This document shows, piece after piece, positions 1 to 7,906 of a stretch of DNA of 51,015 bases (the stretch's first letter is position 1; each line of letters begins with the position of its first letter). The position numbers and the translations under genes are program-made. The notes beneath the pieces are model-generated. The model had not been told where the DNA came from. It did no database searches and saw nothing but the letters and a program-made list of their open reading frames with translations. This stretch comes from an uncultured Clostridia bacterium (GTDB taxonomy: Bacteria > Bacillota > Clostridia > Oscillospirales > Ruminococcaceae): contig CANCXY010000002.1 in assembly GCA_947381875.1 (NCBI GenBank), forward strand, positions 1 to 51,015, written 5' to 3'.

Positions 1-24
1 AAAGGGTGGACGGAAACTTTATAT
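1..24 (-). repeat. Family A palindromic element, cut by the window edge
   Basis: The first 20 bases, ending GGACGGAAACTTT, are the reverse complement of the AAAGTTTCCGTCC module that opens the family A copy near 5005. As there, a hairpin of the GCGnCCATAC/GTATGGnCGC type sits beside it (25-48). This is therefore the outer end of a reverse-oriented copy whose body lies to the left of the window. Confidence 0.7.
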
Positions 25-59
25 GCGCCCATACATGCGTATGGGCGCGGGATTTTTTT
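25..59 (+). terminator. Intrinsic terminator at left edge
   Basis: A perfect 10-bp stem, GCGCCCATAC (25-34) and GTATGGGCGC (39-48) with an ATGC loop, is followed by GGGA and seven T residues. It would end transcription of a gene left of the window. The same hairpin with a C-to-T and G-to-A pair change occurs at 4978-5001 without the T run, so it is also part of a repeat family. Confidence 0.75.
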
Positions 60-80
60 GTGTGTTATGAAGTGAGAAGG

Positions 81-109
81 TTGCAATGGTGTAAGGTTTG
101 TGGTATCCT
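81..109 (+). promoter_or_regulatory. Putative sigma-A promoter for the polysaccharide cluster
   Basis: TTGCAA (81-86) and TATCCT (104-109) are separated by exactly 17 bases and lie about 150 bases upstream of rfbC, after the edge terminator. The match to TTGACA/TATAAT is moderate. The transcript would start with a long leader containing the 148-184 hairpin. Confidence 0.5.
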
Positions 110-147
110 TAGAGAATAAATTGGCAGATTTTTCAGGAATCCTGGAT

Positions 148-184
148 GGCGCGCTTTCCCCCGCTGCAGGCGGGGGAAAGCGCC
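148..184. repeat. Leader hairpin upstream of rfbC (family B-like core)
   Basis: GCGCTTTCCCCCGC and its complement form a near-perfect stem of about 15 bp with a TGCA loop. CTGGAT and ATCCAG flank it and can extend the structure. The TTTCCCCCGCC/GGCGGGGGAAA core resembles the family B palindromes found elsewhere in the window. There is no T run, so it is not a simple terminator. Confidence 0.55.
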
Positions 185-256
185 GGAATCCAGACAGCAT
201 AGATGGATTGAATCCGAAATTCTTTGAGAATATTTCAGATAAAGGAGAAACCACAG

Positions 257-841
257 ATGGGAAAATTTACGTTTGTTGAGACGGCCATTCCGGGCGTACT
301 GGTGGTGGAGCCGACGGTGTTCGGCGACGCGCGCGGGTATTTTATGGAGACGTTTGAGGCCGAGGCGTTCGCGCAGGCGGGGATAACCGGCCCGTTCGTG
401 CAGGATAACCAGAGCAAGAGTTCCAAAGGCGTTTTGCGCGGACTGCATTTCCAGGTCCGGCACACGCAGGCAAAACTCGTGCGTGTGGTACGCGGGGAAG
501 TGTTCGATGTCGCCGTTGACTGCCGCCCCGGCAGTGGGACCTTCGGCAAGTGGGTGGGCGTCATATTGAGCGAGGAGAATAAAAAGCAGCTCTATGTGCC
601 GCAGGGCTTCGCCCACGGGTTCCTTGTTTTAAGCGAGGAGGCGGAGTTTACTTACAAGTGCAGCGATTACTACGACCCCTCCGCCGAGGGCGGCATCCCC
701 TGGGATGACCCCACGGTCGGCGTGCAGTGGCCCGACCCCGGCTGTCCGCTCAAGCTCTCCCCCAAAGACGCGGAACATGAGAGCTTTGCCGCGCAGGACT
801 TTTCGTTCTTTGAAAGGTGGACGCCGGAATGCAGCTTCTGA
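257..841 (+). CDS. rfbC: dTDP-4-dehydrorhamnose 3,5-epimerase
   Basis: The 194-aa product belongs to the cupin-fold RmlC/RfbC family, which epimerises C3 and C5 of dTDP-4-keto-6-deoxyglucose on the way to dTDP-L-rhamnose in the cytoplasm. Visible family signatures are LRGLHFQ with the catalytic His (about H64), GEVFDVAVD, the PQGFAHGF loop (H120) and FTYK with the likely catalytic Tyr (about Y133). The length is normal for the family. ATG 257 is chosen because AAAGGAG lies 11 bases upstream; an in-frame ATG at 224 has no ribosome site. The 3' end overlaps the ABC permease start by 13 bases, so the genes are translationally coupled. Other rml genes are not in the window. Confidence 0.93.
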   Translation: MGKFTFVETAIPGVLVVEPTVFGDARGYFMETFEAEAFAQAGITGPFVQDNQSKSSKGVLRGLHFQVRHTQAKLVRVVRGEVFDVAVDCRPGSGTFGKWVGVILSEENKKQLYVPQGFAHGFLVLSEEAEFTYKCSDYYDPSAEGGIPWDDPTVGVQWPDPGCPLKLSPKDAEHESFAAQDFSFFERWTPECSF

Positions 842-1647
842 AAGCCTATGCCTATGATTTCTGGCGCTACCGCTACCTGCTGCAAAACCTTATTGGCCGC
901 GATTTCAAGCTGAAATATCGCCGCAGTGTGCTTGGCGTGGTGTGGAGCGTCCTCAACCCCTTGCTGATGAATATCGTGATGGTGGTGGTGTTCTCCACAA
1001 TCCTGGATGTGCGCGGTTCAGGCATTGAGAATTTTTCGGTGTATCTTATCATTGGGCAGCTTCTGTTCAACTTTTTCAACGAGGGCACCAGCTCCGCGAT
1101 GGGCAGCATGATCAGCGCCGCGCCGCTCATCAAAAAGGTGTATATCCCCAAATATATTTTTCCGCTGGAGCGCGTGTGTTTTTCGCTTGTCAACTGTCTG
1201 TTTTCCTTTATCGCGCTGATTATTGTGATGATTTTTACGCGCGCGCCCCTGCACGCTACGGTGCTGCTGGCGCTGTATCCGCTGCTCACGCTGTTTGTGT
1301 TTACCCTCGGCGTGGGTATGGCGCTCGCTGCCGCCACCGTCTTTTTCCGCGATGTGATGCACCTGTGGGGCGTGTTCACCACGGCGCTGATGTACTTTTC
1401 CGCGATTTTCTACGACCCCTCGCAAATGGGTTCGTTCCAGGTCGGCGGCCTCAGCTTCCCGCTCTCGCAGATTATCCGCTTTAACCCGCTGTACTGGTAT
1501 ATCACAGGCTTCCGCAGGACTGTACTGGACGGCCAGCCGCTCACCTGGAACATGATCTGGATCTGCGGCGTATGCGCGCTGGCGGCGCTGGCCGCCGGGC
1601 TGCTGATCTTCCGCCGCCAGCAGGACAAGTTTGTGCTGCATATTTAG
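829..1647 (+). CDS. Polysaccharide ABC exporter permease (Wzm/TagG type)
   Basis: A 272-aa integral membrane protein of the ABC-2 type with about six hydrophobic segments. The N-terminal cytoplasmic FKLKYRRSVLGVVWSVLNPL motif is typical of Wzm/TagG/RfbA permeases that export lipid-linked O-antigen or teichoic-type glycans. ATG 829 follows AAAGGTGG at 814-820; a GTG at 817 is in frame but overlaps that ribosome site. It overlaps rfbC and precedes its ATPase by 56 bases, forming a complete exporter. Substrate is inferred only from context: a rhamnose-containing glycan built by the glycosyltransferases downstream. Confidence 0.9.
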   Translation: MQLLKAYAYDFWRYRYLLQNLIGRDFKLKYRRSVLGVVWSVLNPLLMNIVMVVVFSTILDVRGSGIENFSVYLIIGQLLFNFFNEGTSSAMGSMISAAPLIKKVYIPKYIFPLERVCFSLVNCLFSFIALIIVMIFTRAPLHATVLLALYPLLTLFVFTLGVGMALAAATVFFRDVMHLWGVFTTALMYFSAIFYDPSQMGSFQVGGLSFPLSQIIRFNPLYWYITGFRRTVLDGQPLTWNMIWICGVCALAALAAGLLIFRRQQDKFVLHI

Positions 1648-1703
1648 GCAGGGGGATACAGCGGCGGGGAGAAAGCAATACACACTTAGGAGAATGACCC
1701 TCG

Positions 1704-2435
1704 ATGAATATGATCGACGTTGAAAACGTGTCCATGTGCTTCAACATGGCGAAGGAAAAGCATGAGAGCCTGAAAGAATACCTGCTGGCCGCGGTGCGGG
1801 GAAAGCTGCAATTTGAGGAGTTCTATGCGCTGCGGGACGTGACGATGCACGTCGAAAAGGGCGAGTTCCACGGGCTGATCGGCCTGAACGGTTCGGGGAA
1901 ATCGACGCTGCTCAAAGTAATTTCCGGCGTGTTCAAGCCCACGCGGGGGCGTGTGTCCGTCCACGGCACCATCGCGCCGCTGATCGAGCTTGGCGCGGGG
2001 TTCGATATGGATTTGACCGCGCGCGAGAATATCTACTTAAACGGTACGGTTTTGGGCCTCACGCCTCAGTATATCACCGAGCGGTTTGAGGAGATCGTCG
2101 AATTCAGCGAGCTGCGCGACTTTTTGGATGTACCGCTGAAAAACTACTCCTCCGGCATGGTGGCGCGCATCGCCTTTGCCATTGCCACGCTTACAAAACC
2201 GGACGTGCTGATTGCGGATGAAATTCTTGCTGTGGGCGATTTCAAATTCCAGGAAAAATGCGAAGCGCGCATGCACGAGCTGATGAGCGGCGGCACAACA
2301 GTGCTGCTTGTGAGCCATACCATCGGCCAGGTGGAGCGCATGTGTACGCGCGTGACATGGCTGGAAAAAGGCAGCGTGAAAATGGAGGGTGACGCAAAAA
2401 CTGTGTGCGAGGCATACCGCCAGACGGAAGGGTAG
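1704..2435 (+). CDS. Polysaccharide ABC exporter ATPase (Wzt/TagH type)
   Basis: A 243-aa nucleotide-binding protein that energises the permease encoded just upstream. Walker A GLNGSGKST is at residues 60-68, the degenerate signature YSSGM of Wzt/TagH proteins at about 148-152, Walker B DVLIADE at 167-173 and the switch His in LLVSHT at about 205. The protein stops after the ATPase domain: it lacks the C-terminal carbohydrate-recognition domain of many Wzt proteins, which suggests export that is not coupled to a chain-terminating modification (inference). AGGAG at 1688-1692 precedes ATG 1704; an ATG at 1710 is an alternative. Confidence 0.92.
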   Translation: MNMIDVENVSMCFNMAKEKHESLKEYLLAAVRGKLQFEEFYALRDVTMHVEKGEFHGLIGLNGSGKSTLLKVISGVFKPTRGRVSVHGTIAPLIELGAGFDMDLTARENIYLNGTVLGLTPQYITERFEEIVEFSELRDFLDVPLKNYSSGMVARIAFAIATLTKPDVLIADEILAVGDFKFQEKCEARMHELMSGGTTVLLVSHTIGQVERMCTRVTWLEKGSVKMEGDAKTVCEAYRQTEG

Positions 2436-2721
2436 TGCGCCGCCGACCGCTTTGAGGCATATCTCCCGCCGTTTTCCTTCCGCAGATTTGAGCGCGCTCC
2501 GTTTTTCGACGACAGGGACGCCCGCTGCATGCGCTATGACGATTCCCCCGCCCGCACTGGGTCAAAAAAGCGGACCGCCGCGCGCAAATTGCTCCCTTTG
2601 GAAAACTCTGGGAGACATGCCTCGCCGCTGGTGTTGGTGGGGATTTCCCTGACGGGGCGGAAACGCGGTTTCGTTTCCCCTGCCGGGGCGCAGCGGAAAA
2701 GCCGTTTTTCTTGCGGAAGAA
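2436..2721 (+). other. Intergenic stretch with a start-less open frame, possible gene relic
   Basis: About 285 bases between wzt and the next repeat. One plus-strand frame stays open from just after the wzt stop into the repeat (it reads ...DRFEAYLPPFSF...MRYDDSP...), but it has no credible start with a ribosome site and I recognise no domain. It may be the remnant of a deleted polysaccharide gene or chance openness in GC-rich DNA. No promoter is evident. Confidence 0.3.
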
Positions 2722-2828
2722 GCGCGGAAATGCAATTTCCGCGCAAGATGGGTTTCCAAAGGGGGCTTGCCCCCTTTGGCGGATTCCAAAGGCGGAGCCT
2801 TTGGGCAGGTTTGGGCGGCAGCCCAACA
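2722..2828 (+). repeat. Family A stacked-hairpin element, copy A1
   Basis: Five consecutive palindromes: GCGCGGAAAT..ATTTCCGCGC, CCAAAGGGGGC..GCCCCCTTTGG, CCAAAGGC..GCCTTTGG, and a terminal TTGGGCGGCAGCCCAA. It ends 18 bases before the glycosyltransferase start, immediately before the GGGGAGG ribosome site. Confidence 0.85.
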
Positions 2829-2845
2829 AAGGGGAGGTTGTCTGT

Positions 2846-4666
2846 ATGGAGCGTGATACACCTGTCAAGGCGCTGCGGCGCCTGCTTACGCCGTCGCACT
2901 TTATAAGCCTTGTGCGGCGCGCGTTTGCGTGCCTGCGCGCGCAGGGCTTTTTGGGGTTATGGCGCGCGCTGGCGTTCCGCTTTGCGCTGATGACGGGGCA
3001 GGAGACCTGGCGCTGGCGTATCGACGCGCCGCTCCCGCGTGAGCTGTCCGCCCAGCGCCGGGCGCAGTTCGCAAACGCGCCGTGCGTCAGCGTATGCGTG
3101 CCGGTGTATAACGTGCCGCCGCGCTTTTTGCGGGACCTTGTGAAAAGTATGCAGCGCCAGACTTACGCCAACTGGGAACTTGTGCTGGCCGACGCCTCCG
3201 ATACCCCCGGCACGCCGCGCCTGCCGCATGACGCGCGGATCACTTATTTCCGTCTGCCCGAAAACGGGGGCATTGCGCGCAACACCGCCGCCGCGATGGA
3301 ACGGGCGCGCGGGACGTATATCGCCCTGCTGGACCAGGACGACGTTCTGACGCCCAACGCTTTGTATGAGGCGGTGCGCGTCATCTGCGAACAGGGGGCG
3401 GATTTCGTCTATTCCGATGAAGTGGTGTTGGATGAGACGTTGAAAAAATTGGGCGTGTGCCACTATAAGCCGGATTTCTCGCCGGATACTTTGCGCGGGT
3501 GCAACTATATCACGCATCTTTCCATATTCAGCCGCGCGCTGTTGCAGGCGGCGGGCGGCGGACCGCGCGCGGAATATGAGGGCGCGCAGGATTTCGACCT
3601 GATTTTGCGTCTGACCGAGCGCGCGGAAAAAATCGTACACATCCCCAAGGTGCTGTACTGGTGGCGCGCCCACGAGAGGTCCACAGCGGGCGATATTTCC
3701 GCGAAACCGCACGCGATCCAGGCGGGCGGGCGCGCGGTGCAGGCGCAGTTAAAACGTCTGGGGCTGCCAGGCACCGTGGAGCCGATTGACGGCTGCCCCG
3801 GTGCGTACCGCACGCGGTATGACATCACGCGCGGGGGGCTTGTCTCCATCCTGGTTCCCAACAAGGACCATGCCGCCGATTTGACGCGCTGTGTGGAGAG
3901 TATCCGCAAAAATGCAGGCTGGGAGGAATGGGAACTCCTTATTCTGGAAAACAATTCCACCGAAGCGGAGACGTTCGCGCTGTATGAACAACTACAGAAA
4001 ACAGACGCGCGGTGCCGCGTGCTGACGTACCAGGGGGATTTCAATTTCAGCGCCATCAACAATTTTGGCGCGCGGGCGGCGAAGGGTGAATACCTGCTGC
4101 TGTTGAATAACGACGTGGAGCTGGAAACGCCAGGTTTTGTGCGGGAAATGCTCAGCTATGCCCAGAGGCCAGATGTCGGCGCGGTGGGGGCGAAGCTGTT
4201 TTACCCGGACGATACGGTGCAGCACGCGGGGGTGTTTATTGGCATTGGCGGCAGTGCAGGGCACAACCATAAAGGCCACCCGCGCGGGAGTGCCGGGGAC
4301 ATGTACCGCCTTGCGACGACGCAGAACTTCTGCGCTGTGACCGGGGCATGCCTGATGGTAAAAAAGGCGCTGTACGGGCAATTCGGCGGGTTGGACGCAC
4401 AGGCGTTCGCCGTGGCGTATAATGATGTCGATTTCTGCCTGCGCCTTTGGCAGGCGGGGTATCTGAACGTCATGACGCCCTTTGCCACGGCTACGCATTA
4501 CGAGAGCAAGAGCCGGGGCGACGATACGCACGCGGGCGGGGCCAAGCAGGCGCGGTACGAAGCGGAGCGCGAGCGGCTCCGGGCGCGGTACGCGGAACTG
4601 CTTGCCAAAGGCGACCCGTATTACAACCCCCACCTGACGCTGCTGTATGAAAACTACGGTTATTGA
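2846..4666 (+). CDS. Twin-domain family 2 glycosyltransferase
   Basis: A 606-aa protein with two GT-A domains. Domain 1 (about 80-290) has VSVCVPVYNV, ENGGIARNTA and the metal/sugar-nucleotide motif LLDQDD (about 161-166). Domain 2 (about 332-560) has SILVPNKDHAADL, FNFSAINNFGA and LLLLNNDVE (about 417-424). Such proteins polymerise or decorate cell-wall polysaccharides on the cytoplasmic face, here probably the glycan exported by the adjacent ABC system. ATG 2846 follows GGGGAGG; upstream in-frame codons only translate the family A repeat. It is paralogous along its length to the glycosyltransferase at 5142-6944. The sugar donor cannot be read from sequence. Confidence 0.9.
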   Translation: MERDTPVKALRRLLTPSHFISLVRRAFACLRAQGFLGLWRALAFRFALMTGQETWRWRIDAPLPRELSAQRRAQFANAPCVSVCVPVYNVPPRFLRDLVKSMQRQTYANWELVLADASDTPGTPRLPHDARITYFRLPENGGIARNTAAAMERARGTYIALLDQDDVLTPNALYEAVRVICEQGADFVYSDEVVLDETLKKLGVCHYKPDFSPDTLRGCNYITHLSIFSRALLQAAGGGPRAEYEGAQDFDLILRLTERAEKIVHIPKVLYWWRAHERSTAGDISAKPHAIQAGGRAVQAQLKRLGLPGTVEPIDGCPGAYRTRYDITRGGLVSILVPNKDHAADLTRCVESIRKNAGWEEWELLILENNSTEAETFALYEQLQKTDARCRVLTYQGDFNFSAINNFGARAAKGEYLLLLNNDVELETPGFVREMLSYAQRPDVGAVGAKLFYPDDTVQHAGVFIGIGGSAGHNHKGHPRGSAGDMYRLATTQNFCAVTGACLMVKKALYGQFGGLDAQAFAVAYNDVDFCLRLWQAGYLNVMTPFATATHYESKSRGDDTHAGGAKQARYEAERERLRARYAELLAKGDPYYNPHLTLLYENYGY

Positions 4667-4690
4667 TTTGCGGTATCCTCTCTTTTGTTT

Positions 4691-4725
4691 GTGTATTTCC
4701 CCGCCCGAAGGGCGGGGAAATACAT
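4691..4725. repeat. Family B palindrome, copy B1
   Basis: GTGTATTTCCCCGCCC and GGGCGGGGAAATACAT form a 16-bp stem (one mismatch at the end) with a GAA loop, in the gap between the glycosyltransferase and the small membrane protein. Confidence 0.85.
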
Positions 4726-4792
4726 GGAAATCCTCTCTGTTAGAGGCGGGGGATACCCTGAAAAGCAATCCAAAACGAAGGAAGGCATGCAT

Positions 4793-4963
4793 ATGGAGCA
4801 AAATATATTTGTCGGCTTCACTTTGGCGGCGGGCATTGTAATCACGCTGTACTTTACCGTCAAATGGGCTGTAAAAAAGGGCATTGAAGAAGCCTGCGAC
4901 GTGCTGATACAGAAAAACAGCGCGCCGCAGGAGGGCCCCCCCGAAGAAGCCGGGGCGGAGTAG
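4793..4963 (+). CDS. Small single-pass membrane protein
   Basis: A 56-aa product beginning MEQNIFVGFTLAAGIVITLY, with one transmembrane segment (about 6-25), then a basic AVKKGIEEAC patch and a Pro/Glu-rich tail. ATG 4793 lies 7 bases after AAGGAAGG; the in-frame ATG at 4787 is too close to that site. It sits between two paralogous glycosyltransferase genes on the same strand, so a role as a membrane accessory of the polysaccharide machinery is possible, but no family was recognised. Confidence 0.65.
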   Translation: MEQNIFVGFTLAAGIVITLYFTVKWAVKKGIEEACDVLIQKNSAPQEGPPEEAGAE

Positions 4964-4977
4964 TTTCTATTTTCTCT

Positions 4978-5118
4978 GCGTCCATACGCCAGTATGGACG
5001 CGATGAAAGTTTCCGTCCACCCTTTTCCAAAGGGTGGCAGGATTCCAAAGGGCAGCGCCCTTTGGGCAGGAGTCCAGAGGGCGGCAGCCCTCTGGGCAGG
5101 TCCGGGCGGCAGCCCGGC
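4978..5118 (+). repeat. Family A stacked-hairpin element, copy A2
   Basis: Begins with the GCGTCCATAC/GTATGGACGC hairpin, then AAAGTTTCCGTCCACC, CCACCCTTT..AAAGGGTGG, CCAAAGGGC..GCCCTTTGG, CCAGAGGGC..GCCCTCTGG and CCGGGCGGCAGCCCGG. It is the longest copy and ends 24 bases before the second glycosyltransferase start. Confidence 0.85.
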
Positions 5119-5141
5119 AGCGGCGGAGAGGGGATGGTGTG

Positions 5142-6944
5142 ATGGGGCTGAAATGGAAGCGTGTGCGGGAACTGGCGGCTTTTTTCTTTGCGGAGGTGAA
5201 GAAAGAGGGTCTGGGGGCTACGCTGCGGCGTGTCGCGGGGTTTTTGCGGCGGCGGTTCGCGAGCAAGAAGGGGCGGTTTCTGCCGCCGGGGCGTGTGCTG
5301 GATTTGCAGCGCGCGCAGGATTTTTCCGGCTGGCCGACGCTCTCGCTGCTGGTGCCGCTGTTCAATACGCCGCAGCCAGTGCTGAGCGCGCTACTGGAAA
5401 GTGTGATGGGTCAGACATGCCCCTGCTGGCAGCTTTGCATCGTGGACGCAAACGACGGCGCACACAAAGCAGTGGGGGATACCGTGCGCATCCTTTCCGG
5501 GAAGGATCAGCGGGTGGTGTACCAACGGATAGAGAACCAGGGGATTGCCGGGAATACCAACGCCGCCGCCGCGCTGGCGTCGGGGGCGTATCTGGGGCTG
5601 CTCGACCATGACGACGTGCTTGCACCGAACGCCGTGTATGAAATGCTGAAAACGGCGCGGGAGACGGGCGCGGCTTTCCTGTACAGCGACGAGGCTTTGT
5701 TTGCAAAGAACATCAAGCGGCCGATCGTGGGGCATTTCAAGCCCGATTTTGCGCCCGATTACCTCAACTGCTGCAACTACATCTGCCATTTTGCCGTGTT
5801 TCAGAAATCGCTTTTTGAGGCTGTGGGCGGCATGGACCCCGCCTGCGAGGGCAGCCAGGACCACGACTTGTTCCTCAAATTTACCGAGCGCGTCACGCCG
5901 GTACACATCCCCAGGGTCCTCTATTACTGGCGTGTGAGTGAAAATTCTACTTCTTCGGGCACACAGGCCAAGCCCTATGTCGCCGAGGCCGCGAAACGCG
6001 CCATCGCCGGACACCTGGCGCGCGTGGGCGCGGAGGGCATCGTCGAGGACGGATTGTTCCCCAGTACCTATAAAATCGAATACCGCCTGCCGCACGCGCC
6101 CCTTGTCTCCGTGCTGATCCCCAACAAGGACCACGCCGCCGATTTGGGCAAGGCTGTGAAGGCTCTCTATGAGAAAACGTCCTACCCCAATTTTGAGACG
6201 GTCGTGATCGACAATAACTCCGAAATGCCGGAAATGCCCGCGTTTTATGCGGCGCTGGAACACAAATACAAAAATCTGCGCGTCGTGCATTACAAGGAAA
6301 AGGGGTTCAATTTCAGCGCCATCAACAATTTTGGGCGCAAAGCCGCGCACGGCAACTACCTGCTGCTGCTCAACAATGACGTGGAGGCCATCAACCCGGC
6401 ATGGCTCCAGGAGATGGTGGCGCTGGGCACACAGAAGGGCGTGGGCATCGTGGGCGCAAAGCTGTATTACCCCGACGACACCATCCAGCACGCGGGGGTC
6501 ATCACGGGCCTGGGCGGCTACGCGGGCCACAGCCATAAATACGCGCGGCGCGGCGCAGGCGGATACATGTTCCGCCTCGCCACCGTGCAAAACTTTTCCG
6601 CCGTCACCGCCGCCTGTATGCTGGTAAAAACCTCCGTTTATGACGAGGCAAACGGCCTGGATGAGGGCTTCGCCGTCGCGTTCAACGACGTGGATTTCTG
6701 CCTGCGCGTCGGCGCTTTGGGATACCGCGTCCTGTACACGCCCTATGCGGAACTGTACCATCACGAGAGCAAGACGCGCGGCCTCGACACCAAAGGCGCG
6801 GCCAAAGACCGTTTTGAAACCGAACGCCGCCGCCTGAAAGAGCGCTGGGGCGACAAGCTCCTGCACGACCCCTTCTACAACCCGAACCTGACCCTCGACC
6901 GCGAGGATTTTTCCGAGAGCGACGTGCTGCCGGACTGGGGATGA
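5142..6944 (+). CDS. Twin-domain family 2 glycosyltransferase
   Basis: A 600-aa paralogue of the 2846-4666 product with the same two GT-A domains: LSLLVPLFNT and LLDHDDVLAPNA (about 153-164) in domain 1, SVLIPNKDHAADLGKAV and LLLLNNDVEA in domain 2. It probably adds another sugar to the same glycan. ATG 5142 follows GAGAGGGGATGG; in-frame codons further upstream translate the family A repeat. The C-terminus, ending near YNPNLTLDRED, matches that of the paralogue (YNPHLTLLYEN), so the pair likely arose by tandem duplication. This is the last gene of the polysaccharide group. Confidence 0.9.
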   Translation: MGLKWKRVRELAAFFFAEVKKEGLGATLRRVAGFLRRRFASKKGRFLPPGRVLDLQRAQDFSGWPTLSLLVPLFNTPQPVLSALLESVMGQTCPCWQLCIVDANDGAHKAVGDTVRILSGKDQRVVYQRIENQGIAGNTNAAAALASGAYLGLLDHDDVLAPNAVYEMLKTARETGAAFLYSDEALFAKNIKRPIVGHFKPDFAPDYLNCCNYICHFAVFQKSLFEAVGGMDPACEGSQDHDLFLKFTERVTPVHIPRVLYYWRVSENSTSSGTQAKPYVAEAAKRAIAGHLARVGAEGIVEDGLFPSTYKIEYRLPHAPLVSVLIPNKDHAADLGKAVKALYEKTSYPNFETVVIDNNSEMPEMPAFYAALEHKYKNLRVVHYKEKGFNFSAINNFGRKAAHGNYLLLLNNDVEAINPAWLQEMVALGTQKGVGIVGAKLYYPDDTIQHAGVITGLGGYAGHSHKYARRGAGGYMFRLATVQNFSAVTAACMLVKTSVYDEANGLDEGFAVAFNDVDFCLRVGALGYRVLYTPYAELYHHESKTRGLDTKGAAKDRFETERRRLKERWGDKLLHDPFYNPNLTLDREDFSESDVLPDWG

Positions 6945-6947
6945 GCC

Positions 6948-7077
6948 CCCCAAAGGGCGCTGTCCTTTGGAATCCTGCCGGGCGCTGCTCGGACCTGCCA
7001 GAGGCCCTGCCTCTGGACTCCGCCAAAGGGGGCAAGCCCCCTTTGGAATCCCATTTTGCGCGAAAATTGCATTTTCT
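6948..7077 (-). repeat. Family A stacked-hairpin element, copy A3
   Basis: Reverse-oriented copy starting 4 bases after the glycosyltransferase stop: CCAAAGGGC..CCTTTGG, a CCGGGCGC..GCTCGG variant, CCAGAGGC..GCCTCTGG, CCAAAGGGGGC..GCCCCCTTTGG and a decayed GCGCGAAAATTGCATTTT end. Confidence 0.85.
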
Positions 7078-7160
7078 CGCCCCTATATTATGTTTGTGTG
7101 CGTGTGCGCCGCCAAATGGAAAGGACGGCAGAACAGCTATATTGGGGAGGTGCATTCATC

Positions 7161-7865
7161 ATGGAAATCCGGTGTGTATGGGAACACAATGGCAATGACA
7201 GCATTGTATACGCGGAAAATTTTATCGGGGCCTTTGCACGGGGCGAGAGCCGGGAGGCCGCCCTGCGGAAAATGCCCGCGGAAGTTTTGGCGTATCAGGC
7301 GTGGAGAGGGCAGTTAGTTTCCGAACCCCTGAAACCCGTGATTGTACAGGAAAAAGCGTCCGGGCTTACCGTCTCCGACGCGGATTCGGACGTTCTGTTT
7401 GAGGAAGAACGGAAACCGCTCACCGAGGCGGAATATGAGGAACTGAAAGCGCTTGCACTGCAATCGGCGCAGGATTTCCTTGCCCTGTATGAGGCCATCC
7501 CCGATAAAGATAAGAGCAGTCTGCCCGCCAGAAATACTTTCTACGGCGCAGTCCCCCGCACGGCGCGGGAAATGTATGAACATACAAAAAATGTCAACAG
7601 CTATTATTTCGGCGAAATCGGCATAGAGGCCGACAACGAAGGGACGATTGCAGACTGCCGCCGCCGGGGCTTCGCCCTGCTCGAAAGCCAAGCAGATTTT
7701 CTGGAAAAACCCGCCCGCGTGGGCAGCTATAATGAGGAATGGTCGCTGCGCAAAGTCCTGCGCCGCTTTATCTGGCACGACCGCATTCACGCGAAAGCCA
7801 TGTACCGCATGGCTCTGCGTACCTTTGGCGGCGGCATCCCCAACGTGTTCCGCTTCGCCTTGTAA
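7161..7865 (+). CDS. DinB-like protein with HicB-like N-terminus
   Basis: A 234-aa soluble protein. Residues 1-50 (MEIRCVWEHNGNDSIVYAEN...) resemble the small alpha/beta fold of HicB-type antitoxin relatives. The C-terminal half (about 95-234), with EWSLRKVLRRFIWHDRIHA and KAMYRMALRTFG, looks like a DinB/YfiT four-helix bundle, which often holds a metal through His residues. No known partner toxin is adjacent and its function is unknown. ATG 7161 follows GGGGAGG at 7144-7150. It lies in a run of accessory genes with the kinase and peroxiredoxin downstream. Confidence 0.6.
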   Translation: MEIRCVWEHNGNDSIVYAENFIGAFARGESREAALRKMPAEVLAYQAWRGQLVSEPLKPVIVQEKASGLTVSDADSDVLFEEERKPLTEAEYEELKALALQSAQDFLALYEAIPDKDKSSLPARNTFYGAVPRTAREMYEHTKNVNSYYFGEIGIEADNEGTIADCRRRGFALLESQADFLEKPARVGSYNEEWSLRKVLRRFIWHDRIHAKAMYRMALRTFGGGIPNVFRFAL

Positions 7866-7906
7866 ATTCGCCTCTGCTGCGCGCCTTATGAAAAGAGGGT
7901 TCCAAC

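Noticed and set aside
2711..2845. N-terminal extension of the first glycosyltransferase (45 residues)
   Set aside because: These codons translate family A repeat (DGFPKGACPLW..), and the ribosome site GGGGAGG lies just before ATG 2846.
5391..6953. 520-codon open frame on the minus strand over the second glycosyltransferase
   Set aside because: It is fully antisense to a clear twin-domain glycosyltransferase, has no ribosome site and no recognisable motifs. Long antisense frames are expected in GC-rich genes.
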